NCBI GenBank assembly: GCA_024803745.1
Contig: JANJXV010000039.1
Location: 7,557,001-7,621,000, forward strand
DNA: 64,000 nucleotides
Source: Megascapheus bottae
Lineage: Eukaryota; Chordata; Mammalia; Rodentia; Geomyidae
Direction of reading: 5' to 3'
Shown piece by piece: positions 46,071 to 57,700 of the stretch. The notes under the pieces were generated by a model. It had not been told where the DNA came from. It ran no database searches and saw nothing but the letters and a program-made list of their open reading frames with translations. The translations under genes and the position numbers were made by a program. How positions within the stretch are numbered: the first letter of the stretch is position 1; every line of letters begins with the position of its first letter.

Positions 46071-47220
46071 CGAGGCCCGTTACCATGGAGACAGGATGCG
46101 CACGCAAGTCTCTGGACTTGCAGACGTTGGTTGTGGACGTGAGGACAGCCATTCTGAGGCTGAGCAAGTTGGGGGCGCTGTTCGGCAACGGTTGACCAAA
46201 TAAGCCACTGGTGAGGGGAGGCAGGGAGAAGTGGGCGCTGCCATCCCAGCAGGGGGTTCAGAGGAGGAGAGATGGAAGGGTGGGTGAGGGAGGGTGGTGG
46301 GAGGAAGGCTGTAGATCGGTGAGATCCAGAAGGTGGGGCAAGAGGCCACGGATAGATGAAAAGGCAGGGGGAGAGCAAGAAGAGTAGGTGGAGAGAACAG
46401 TAAGAGAACTGGGTAAGAACAGTCGTGGGGAGAGGAGTAGGAGAGGCCGCAAAGGGCGGGGCGGAGAGAAGTCAGATGTTCACGGGAAGGTGGCTGCCAA
46501 CAGGTTGCTGCAGAGAAGGGGAGAAAGTGAGTACCTCGACAGCAGCATGGCGTGGGTAAGGAGGAACAGGCTAGGGATTTGAGGAGGAGACCCAGAAGGA
46601 AGGAGGGACCCCGCCAGGAAGAGAGGGATCCCTAAAGATAACCAGCACAAAAAGGAGAGCCAAAGAGAGGTCTGGCAGCGAGGGATAGGAGCGGTCGAGG
46701 GAGGGTCCGGGAGGAGAGAGGGCGGGGCGAGCCGGGAGGGAGGGTACCCGAAGGGGCGTGGCCTCCTGGGGGTGTGGCTACGAGAGGGCGGGCCAAACGG
46801 AAGGGGTGGTGTTACGAGGGGCGTGGTGAACGTGTGGCTGTGGGAGGGGCTACGCGATGGGCAGGGCACTCGAGGGGCGTGGTTAGTGGAGAGGGCGGGC
46901 CCCCAAGAAGGCCGGGTGAAGTGAGGGGCGGGACAGAAGGGGTGGTGTGGGGAGTGCTGAGGTTGGTGGGGCGGTGGAGAGGCTTGGTTATGGGCAAGGG
47001 CGGGGCAGAGGAAAGGCGTGGTTCAGCCAGCTGGTCCGGGGAAAGGCTGGTCGGTCAGAAGCCGGGAGTGGTGCAAAAGACCCTGGGAGGGAGAGGGGCA
47101 GGATCAGGGGCTCCAGGGGCTCAGGGGCAGGTGGGACCACAGAGGTCCGTCCTGTCTCGCAGAGGCGGCTGTTCATCTCCTCCTCCCCCAGATTCTTGGC
47201 ACATTGCACGGTGCCCAGCC
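46071..47220 (+). promoter_or_regulatory. CATSPERG upstream region with testis-type motifs and GC boxes
   Basis: 46079-46092 reads gttaccatggagac, close to the RFX X-box. 46186-46194 reads CAACGGTTG, a palindromic MYB site. 46740-47030 carries many GGGCGTGG/GGGCGGG boxes. cag acceptors near 47160 and 47191 could start the first coding exon after a non-coding exon. Function is inferred from motif identity only. Confidence 0.5.
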
Positions 47221-48706
47221 ATGGCCCCTGCCAGCCCTGTGTGGTCCACGGCAGGTGTCCTGTGGGCAGCATGGGCGCTGATATTGCTGGTGTCTTGGAG
47301 GCTGTGGGCAGCTGAGGACGATTTCCACATGTGCACCTGGATCGTGGTCCTAAACGAGTTCCACAGCGTCGGGGAGGCTAGCTCCACCGTCCAATTCTTT
47401 GAACAAGAGCCCAAGGACACAGTGGGCCGCGTGTTCAGCATGCTAACTGACTCGCCCATTGACCCAAATGAGGTGAGGGGAGCTGGCAGGAGCAAAGAAG
47501 GAGAAGGGGAGCCGTGCCACTACATGGCTTGGCTCTGGACATCTGGCCTACCTCTCTTACAGAAATACATGGGCTTCCCTTACTATCTGAAGGTCAACTA
47601 CTCCTGTGAGGGGCAGGTGAGTGAGTACTGTAGTCAGTGGACTGATTCCGACTCCGTGTCCCCATCCCTCTAGTACCATGCAACACTGCAGGCCTCCGGG
47701 ATCTGAGAGTTATCTAAAGCTGGGAGCCAGTGGCTCAAGCCTGTAATTTTAGCTACTCAAGAAGCTGACATCTGTGGATCACACTTCAAAGCCAGCCAGG
47801 CAGGAAAGTCCATGAGTCTGCTGCCATCAAACAGCCAGAAGTGCAGCTGTGATTTTTTAGTAGAGCACTAGCCTTGAGCAAAAAACCCTAAGGGACAGCA
47901 TCATGGCCCCTGGCCCTAAGTTCAAGCCCTAGGGGGGAAGGGAGGGAAGGCAGTGGTGGGGAGATCTTAAGGCAGGGCTGTCTTAAAGCTGTCCTAAGGC
48001 TGTCTACCCCCTCAGCCTTCCGAGGACCTGGTCCGCAGTGGCCACCTGATGGGGATGAGGCCCCTGGTGCTGGTCACCTTCTATTCCGCGGTCAACTTCT
48101 ACCGCTGGAAGATGGAACAGCTGCAGATTCAGATGGAGGCCGCACCCTTCCGCAACAAAGGTGTCCATGGGGGCTGGAGGGAGGGGCACGGAGCTGCCAG
48201 GGGGCCCAGACCTGGGTTGGGGGGTTCCTCCTGGAGTCTCACTCCCAGGCCTCAGTGCCCTCTTCTGCCACCAGAGACATGCTTGGCCAGCGAAGTGTGT
48301 GGCATGAGTTGGTACACACCCATGCCCCTCAAGAATGGCAGTGTGGTCATGCGTGTGGATGTCAGCACTAATGGGCTGGGGCCCTTTATTCCTCCAAAAA
48401 GGTACCAGATCTCAAGCCTAGGCTGGGTTCCCTTGGAGATACGCTGAGCCCTGATCCTTCAGGAGCAAGGAGGGAGCCCCAAGGGAGGGAGAATGGGTGG
48501 GGATGTCAGCTTCTGGGGAGCCTCCATGACTGAAACCCTCATCTGAGCCTGCCCTGGGCCTGCCGCCAGCTTCTATATGAACATCAACGGTTTCTTGAAG
48601 TTAGACGAGAAGAAGAAGATACAATTCACCATAGGAGATGAGGTGAGGAAGAGAAGAAGATTGTCAAACCGTGTCAAGCTGGGGCCATCACCCCTCCACA
48701 CACACT

Positions 48707-48747
<41 letters not shown>

Positions 48748-51700
48748 CTATTTGTGGAGAGCACTGCCTTGGCGCCAGGCCCCAGGAGCTACATTTTCCT
48801 AGGTTCCATCTTCCCAGTGTCTCTGGAAAGCTGGGATTAGAGGTGTGCCCTGCCATTCCTGGCCTCCACATACCTGTTTTGACAGAAGACCATGTCTGCC
48901 TGCCTTGTCTGCTCCCAAATTTATCACTCACTTCATTCATTCATTCATTCATTCAGCGGGCCCTCCCTGAGTACACATTGGGGTAACATGAGAACATACA
49001 GTGAACCCTTAACACCTGCCCACCTGGGCTGAGACACTATGGGGGTAGGGAGGTAGCTGGACACCAAAGCAGTATTCCTGAAAGATGGCGAGTGCTCTGG
49101 AGAGAAAGAGCCCTGAGGGGAGTGGGTGTGGGCAGGAGGCTGCAGGGCTAGCGGAGTGGGGAAAGAAGGGCTAGCTGGGAGGTAAGGACCAGTTGGATGG
49201 AACCTCAAGGAATGCTCATCTCCTCCATACGAGCCAGTGCAAAGGCCCTGAGGTAGGAGTGACTGGAAGCAGGATCAGGGAGGTGACGTTGTTGTGGTCA
49301 TAGTGGTTAGGACTCGGGTTTTTGCCTGACTGAGGTGGAGTGGGGGTGTGATGGGGAGCTGAGCAGCCCTTGCGCCCCTCCCTGACAGTTCTTTTACATG
49401 ATGCCTTGGCACTTTGAGAATGTCTCATCCAGGCCGCTGAGGTATACTCTGGACCACTCACCCGTGCTCATCCTGGGTGGTATTCCCCATGAGAAAGCCA
49501 TCCTGATCACAGACACCAACTTCCAGGATGTCTCCCTTGTGGAGGTGAGCCGTGAATGGGGGACGGAGCATGAGAATGGGGCCGGGTCCTGTGACTGAAC
49601 ACAGCTCCACTTCCAGCTTTTTGCTGGTTAACTGGAAATAGAGAGTCTTACAAACTTTCCAACCCCGATTGGCTCTGAACCAAGACCCTTAGATGTCAGC
49701 CTGCTGCATAGCTGGGCTTTACAGGCATGAAGACTCTTGACATCTTTGAGGAAGGCCTGGGAATGTGGTATAGTTATAGCATGCTCATCTAGCAGGCACG
49801 GAGCCCTGGGTTCATTTCCTCAGCACCATATACACATACAAAAAGCTGGAAGTGGTGCTATTGCTCAAGTGGTCGAGTGCTAGCCTTGAGAAACCTCAAG
49901 GACAATGTCTAGGCCCTGAGTTCAAGCCCCAGGACTAGCAAAAGAAAAAAAAAAAGTATGACTTAGCCAGATGTTAGGGGCTCAGGCTTGTAATCCTAGC
50001 TACTCAGGAGACTGAGATCTGAGGATTGTGATTCGAAGCCAGCCTGGACAGGAACGTCTGTGAGATTTTTATCTCCAATAAACTACTCAGAAAAGGCTAG
50101 AAATGGTGCCGTGGCTCAAGTGGTAGAGCCCTAGCCTTGAGCAAAAGTAGTTCAGTCCAAGCCTAGACGGGCCAAGGGGGCCTCTCACCAGCTCCCTGCT
50201 TGCTTCCTTGCAGCTGAGTATTGACAGTTGCTGGGTGGGCTCTCATTACTGCCCCCAGACTGGCTTCACGGCCACCATCCAAGACGCCATCTCCACCGAG
50301 ACCACTCTGTTTATACGGCAGAACCAGCTGGTCTACTACTTTACAGGCACCTATTCCACAGTCCTGGATAAAAGCCTCATCAGCAGTAAGAGGGCCAGCC
50401 AGGCTGGGGCACCAAAAGGGGCTTTGGGTGAGGGCACCTACGAGAACCCATGCCCTGGGAAGGTCAGGGCAAGACCTACTGCCTCCACTGTCCAGAAGCC
50501 TTCCATGCTCTCTGCAAGCCAGAACATCCTGGAAATCAGAACTGGCTATGAATGAATGAATGGAATGAATGAATGAATGAACAAAGTATAAAATGGATAG
50601 GGGTATGGTATAGCTTACATGCATGACAAGACTAGGAACATGTGGGATCCAGGAGCTCACAGTCTCCTCCTTATGGATGTCTTGGTGACATCTCTTCTTA
50701 TCCAGCAGCTAAGAGCATCTGTTAAGTTTTTAAACTGCAAAAGGTGTCTTGATTTGCCCAGTTCAGTCACATGCCTGGGTCACGATCCATTGCTCTCGCC
50801 AAGGGAAAGCAGGAGAGGAGTCAGCTCAATTAGGACCTGATGGACAGAGGACAAGGAAGGGGGGCTGCCAGGCACCCGGAGAGGAAAAGAATAACCTGCC
50901 TTCCTTCCGAGGAATGAGTCCAACTCCCTGAGCTAAGGTCCCATGCTTGTGCCCTAGAAAGCTGGATTCGAGTCCTGGCCAACGAGTGCATCAGACAGCT
51001 GTGCCCCGTACATTTCGACAGCAATGGCACCGAGTATGTCATTGCCCTGTCCATGGGCAAACACGACGGTTATCTTCACCTTGGGACTATCGGAGGTGAG
51101 GGTCCCTCTCTCCTCAGGCCCTGATTCCTTATCATGTGCTGGGAGTGGGGAAAGGCCCCGCCCCTGGGGGTTGCCGTGGCTCTGCAGGGGGAGGAGTTAA
51201 GCTTTCCCTAGAGAGAGGGCAGCTTGCAGCGGGGCCCATTATGTCCTTTTCATGATGTGTAGAGCAGAGAACGTGGCACTGGTGGCTCATAGCTAGTCAG
51301 GAGGCTGAGATCTGAGGGTCACTGCTTGAAGCCAGCCCAGGAAGGAGTCAGTGAAACTCTCACCTCCAATGAGCCACCCAAAAGCCAGAAATGGAGCTCT
51401 GGAGAGGGCTAGCCTTGAGCAAAAGCAGCTCAGGGACAGTGCGCAGGCCCCGAGTTCAAACCCCATGACTGGCACAAAAAATAAAGAAGTGTTTTTCTGA
51501 ATTTGGGATCACCTTACCGGTCAGTAGGTTTTTTGATGTTTTGTTTCGTCAGTTATGGGGCTTGAACTCCAGGCCTGGACGCTGTCCATGAACAATTTTG
51601 CTCAGACTAGTACTCTGCCACTCTAAGCCAAGCACCACTTCCGGTTTTCTGGTGGCTCACTAGAGATAAGAGTCTCATGGACTTCGCTGCATTTGACGCT

Positions 51701-54700
51701 GGCACTGAACCATGATCCTCATATCTCAGCCTTCCGAGAAGCCAGGACTATAGGCCTGTGCCACCAGCGTTTTCTGTTTTTGTTTGTGTTCTTCTTGGTG
51801 GTGGTCATGGGCCTTGAACTCTTGGCCTGGGCACTGTCCCTGAGCTCCACAGCTCAAGGCTACCACCCTACCCCCTGGACCTGGGCACTATCCCTGAGCT
51901 CTTCAGCTCAAGGCTACTGCCCTACCCCTTGAGCTACAGCCCCACTTCTCTTTTCTAGGGATTAATTGGAGATGAGAGTCTCACAGACTTTTTTAGTGCC
52001 CGGGCTGGCTTTGAACCGCTAGCCTAAGATCTCAGCCTCCTGAGTAGCTAGGATTACAGGAGTGAGCCACTGTGCCCAGCTAACCCACCAGTTTGTTACT
52101 GGAAGAAAGTAGGAGCTGCTGTGGTCCACACTGGCTTACATGCCTAAGCCTGTGCCCATTCCTGTGACTGTAGGTCAGGTTGTGGGGGACCCCAGGGAAA
52201 TTCTATGACGCAGGAACATGGCTGGGGTGGGGTGGGCCAGGTGAGACCTGAGCATGCATCCTGCCTTGCTCCTCAGATGGTCGAGTGGCCTTCAGCATGT
52301 ATCCCAAGGAGTGGTCAGTGTGTGAGACGATGAACGGTAACCATCCCTCCATGGGGTCTTGAGTGGGAGGGTGGGGGGCTGACGGTAGGGGAGAGGCAGG
52401 AAGGATGGGAGCGATGGAAAGGCAGGGAGTGCTTGGGTAGGAGAGGAGCTCAAACCTGTAATGCTAGCTACTGAGGAAGCTGAGAACTAGAGGAACAAGG
52501 TTTGAAGCCAGCACAGGCAGGAAAGATGGAGAGAAACTCTCAGCTCCCAAGTAACTAGGGGAGGGGGACAGCCAGGTTCAAGTGGTAGATTACCAGTTGA
52601 TCAAACAAGGCCTTGAGTCAACCCCCCACCCCGGCCCCCAATATTAAAGAGGGAGAGAGTGAGTGAGATGGACCAGAGGTCTCAGAGAGGAATGGAGAAT
52701 TCCCGGGAGGGACATGGCTATGCCAAGAATGGGGGGTCGGGGAAGTAGCAGGGAGATGAGCACTGAGTACCGACTGCTCTAAACTCCCCTCCTCAGTTGT
52801 CAAGTGCTCCATTATCTGGGCAGCCATGATATCTGATGCGTTCCTCTTACGCCTGCTGGTGGAGAACACGCAGTCTGGCTCCAGCCAGAAATACTATACC
52901 GTGATTGGCTACGACATGGGTGAGCAGGGCAGCTGCGAGGGTGGGGGGAAGCTGCAAGTGGTCTTGGGGGATGGCTTGGGTGCCGTGGAGAGATTTGGTG
53001 GGACGCAGAAAGACAGGTGGAGATTGGAGAGAGGGAGAGGACCTAGAGGCGGAAAGGGCCCTCGGAGACTTGAACCGATGGATTCCATTGGCTTTGGCCT
53101 GCTTTGTACATGCAGGCAAAACCTCTCTCCCCCAGTTAGGGCATCGGAGGTGACAAGGACTTGAGATGGTAAGATGTCTTGCAAGGAACGCGGGCCCAAA
53201 TGGGCAACTGGAGGAGGAAGAGGGATCCTGAGCTCTGGTCTGGAAAGCTCAGGGCCTCAGGCCGTCCTGCTGTTTCTCTTCCCTGCAGTGACGAATGAGC
53301 TAGAAGTCCTCTACACCTTCCCAGAGTTCATTCCTGACGGTACAGAGAGCGGGGAGGCAGGGGTGGCCTCCAGGGAGGGCAGAGGACCAGGAAGGGCCGT
53401 GGAACCTCGACTGGCTCTGCCCTCCCCATCCCTCCCCTGCTCCCATCAGCTCGGGGCTTGGAGTTCCTCATGATGCTGGGGACGGAGACGTACACCAGCA
53501 CGCCCATGATCCCCAGAGGCATGCTATTTAACACCCACAACAAGCTGCTGTTCCTCTGGGGGAACTTTCTCCTGCAGAGGTAGGCCATGCCGGGCCCCCA
53601 GCCTGGAAGCTCAGGAGTCTTCTTCCTCCTGGGATGGAGCCCCTTTGTAAAGTCCCCAAGCCTTCAGGGACACCTGGACTGTATGGAGAGATGTGGGCTG
53701 GTGTGGTCTGGACCAGGATGTGGGGAAATATATACCTACATATATATATATATATTAGTCATTTAGGGGGTGGTGAATCCAGCATATCTCACATGCCAGA
53801 CAAGCACTCTGCCTTTGATCCACAGTCCCACCTTTGGGAGCCCTTGTTTAAATTCAAAGCTAGGGCTGGGTGCAGTGGCTCACCTCTGTAATCCTAGCTA
53901 TTCAAGAGGCTGTGATCTGAGGATCAAGGTTCAAAGCCAGCCCAGGCACAAAAGGACCTAAGACTCTTTATCTCCAATTAACCTGTAGAAAATGGGAAGT
54001 GGGACTTGGCTCAAGGGTAAGGTGGTAGCCTTGAGCTGAAGAGCTCAGGGACAATACCCAGGCCCAGGGGTAGGGCGGTAGCTTTGAGCTGAAGAACTCA
54101 GGGACAGCAGCCAGGCCTAGTTCAAGCCCCATAATCCCCCCACACACACACACAAGCTAGGTCCACAACCTAAGCAAGAGCACCAGTCACTTACCCCTGT
54201 AATCCTAGCTACTCAGGAGACTGAGATCTGGGGATGGTAGTTCAAAGCCAGCCCAGGCAGGAAAGTCTGGGAGACTTTAATCATCAGTGAACCAGAAAAA
54301 AAAGAAGGTGGGGTGCCAAGAATTTGACCTAGTGGTAGAGTGCTTGCCTAGCATACACCAATACCGGGGTTCAACTCCGTACCACATACACAGGAAAAAG
54401 CTGGAAGTGGTGCTGTGGCTCAAGTGGCAGAGTTCTAGCTTTGAGAAAGCCCAAGCTCAGGCCCTGAGTTCAAGCCCCAGGACTGGCAAAAAAACAGCCA
54501 GAATTGAAAGTGTGGTTCAAGTGGTAGAGCACCAGCCTTGAGAGGAAGCGCTAAGCGGAAGCACCCAGGTCCTAAGTTCAAGCCCCAGGACTGGCACATG
54601 CGTGCTCATGCACACACCCAGAGCATGCGCTTTTCCCCTGCCCCACCCCACAGGTGGGGAAGGAGAGTCCTGGGACAACATGGTTCTTTGAGAAGGGGTG

Positions 54701-57700
54701 GGAACAGAAGCTAGAGTCCAGACCCCCTGTGAGTGGGTCCCATGCTGTATTCGACCTAGAGTCGGGTGAGTGGGATACCTGGATAACCCGGCCCTCCTTA
54801 CCTCTGTCACCCCCAACCTCATAGCTACAATAATGAAAACTTCATCTACCTGGCGGTGTTTCCCAAGGAGTTATTCATCAAATTCCTGACCAACTCATTC
54901 CATGGAGACCTGGTGATGGTCACAGACACAGAGGAGGTGGGCTTCCCTGCTCCACCCCACTCCCTCCACCGGGCCCCAGGCCTGCCTTCCATTTCAGGGT
55001 AAGAGGGAACAGGGAAAAAACCTTCTGAGGGACCCCAGAGAGGAACAGAACTTGTTCCCCCATCACACTTGCATCAACACAGGATCCGAGTTTCAGAGGC
55101 CACCCTCCCTGTAGTGTGCAGTCATTCATTGCACAACTATTTCGTGAACCTATTGTATACCTGACCCAGCCCTGGGGACACAATAGTGACACAGTCCAAG
55201 GCCCTGTCCTTCCCGGTCCAGTTGGGAGCCCAGCCACCTCCACAGGCAGTGGCAGCTCAGGCAGCCAGAGTGTCGTGGAGGAAGTGACCGTCTGAACTTG
55301 GGCTTGGAGGCTGGCAGTCCCTTAGGCCGAAGCTCAGGAAATGGGGCGGGAGGCTCAGTTAAGCTCAGAAGTGGGAGCTGGGTGTGGCTGTCTCACACCT
55401 GACATCCTGAGCTCTGAGGATCCAGATTCAAAGCCAGCCCGGGCAAGAAAGCCCGAGGCTCTTCAATGAACCACCAGAAAACCAAAAGTGGGGCTGTGGC
55501 TCAAAGTGGTAGAACACTAGCCTTGCACAAAAAAGCTCAGGGACAGAGCCCACGCCCTGAGTTTAAGCCCCATGACTGACCAAAAAAAAAAAGAAAAAAA
55601 AAAATCAGAGGTAGGGCAAGTCTGTTAGCACATAGATAGGAAACCAAGGCTCAGGGTACAGAGAGACCCCTAGAGGCCATAATGTGTAGGAAAATCCAGG
55701 ATCCTCTGGCTTTTGGGGTGTGGATGTATGTACTCAGAAGGCTTTAGCTGGCTGCTGCAGTCATGGTGCCTGAAACCCTAGCTACTGGAGGCTGAGATCT
55801 GAGGATCATGGTTTGAAGTCAACCGGGGCAGACAAACCTGAGAGACTCACCTCTCCAATGAAGGAGCAAAAAGTGAAATGAAAGGTGTGGCTCCAGTGGT
55901 AGAGTGCCAACCTTGAGCAGGGGTTGGGGGGGGTAGGGTAGGGGAAGCTAAAGGTGAACCCTGTATTCAAGCCCCAGGACTGGCATCCAAAACAAAAGTA
56001 AACAGAGGCAGGGTCAGAGGTCCCTGCAGGCCAGGTGTGGAAGTCATTCCGTCTTCTGGCCCCTCAGGTCTGGTACCTACAGGAGGGCAGCTACACAGTG
56101 TCCAGGCTGTTCCCGTCCAGGGGCTGGGACATGTATGTCAGCCTGCAGAACATGCACCACTCCTCACTCTTCGCCCCTGAGGAAACCATGATTACCATAT
56201 TTTACGATCGGGGTCAGCTGTATCAGGTACTAGGTGGTGCTAAGGACACACACGAGTGTGTGTGTGGGGGGGTGTCATCTGGAGTAGTTACCCCCCGACC
56301 CCTGCTCAGGTGCTTGCCCTGCTCACACCCCTGCAGATTGCATACATTAAAAAAGAGGGTAAAGGCCGCATCGTAAAGAGGCTGATTCCTGTGGAAAAGC
56401 TGCTGATGTACCAGCAGAGAGACTACCAACTGCAGCGACAGGGGTGAGGGGAGGTGGAGCCCTGGGTAAAACGGGGAGGGGAGGGATGGGGAGGGTCACA
56501 GGGACTGAGGCCATGATGCTGGCAGAGAGGAAGAGGATGTCAGTTACACAGTAGGCATTGGGGTAGAACCAATGAAAGCTGTGGTGGAAGGGCTGGGGAC
56601 AGATAGGAGATGTGCCCAGAGGCACTAGAAGCTGAGTGGAGAAAGTAGAGGATTAGATTTGGGCAAGTCAGATAGTGTAGAGGTGGGAAACTGAGGCCTG
56701 GGGGGGGTATGATATACTAAGAATGTAAGCAGCACTCTCCCATGCACATGCCCTGCCACCGTCCAGGGGCTACCTGAAGCTCTCCTTCATGGACTTCTGC
56801 CCCTTCGTGGTGATGCGCCTGCAGGATGTGCCCAACCCACAGGCCTACACGCGGGAGGAGCGCTACCTCGCTCGGCCACCGCTGGTCATGGAGCGCTCGG
56901 GCTTCCACAATGAGAACTCCCTGGCAGTCTATCAAGGCCTGGTGTACTACCTGCTCTGGCTGCACTCCAAATACGACAAGGTGGGTGCCCAGAAGCTGGC
57001 TCCATCCCTGGGACCTCAGGTGGTGTCCTGGACTTTAGGGAGGAAGGGGGTGAGCCCAGAAGCTGGGCCTGCGCAGAGGAGCACGTGTGCTGGGAACCTC
57101 AAGTTCAAAGACTCGAGCAGGCAAATTGCCTGCAGGGTAAGGTCTAGAGGAGAGCTGTTAAGGCTGTGACCCACTGGATGGAAAGCTGCCTATGTAGTGT
57201 GCATTATGGGGGCTGCCACTGGGGCTGTTGTGGGAGGCCAGCTGCACTTTCCTGGGAACTGTCCCCTGGGTCACCCTTTCATGGTGTTTTATGACCCTTC
57301 CAGCCTTATGCAGATCCTGAGCACGACCCCACGTGGCGGTGGTGGAAAAACAAGAAGGAAGATGAGGTTCGTGGAGGAAATGGGGGGTGGGAGGGAAGGG
57401 GCACCCAGGGACAGCCCATCCCCCACTCCCTCTCACTTTGCCCTTGGCCTAACGGTGGCTTACTACTTCAGAATTATTACTTCTACCTGGCAAGCAACTG
57501 GCGCAGCGCAGGCGGTGTCCACATCGACATGGAGAGCTACGAGAAGATCTACAACCTTCAACCGGAGCATCAGCTACCCGAGCGCATCTTCCTGGACAAA
57601 GGCACCACCTACAGCTTCAGCATCTTCCTGGCGGCGCAGGGCAACTCCTTCAAAATGCAGGCCGACCTGGGTCTGTGGGTGGGGCCTGAGCCAAGGCGGA

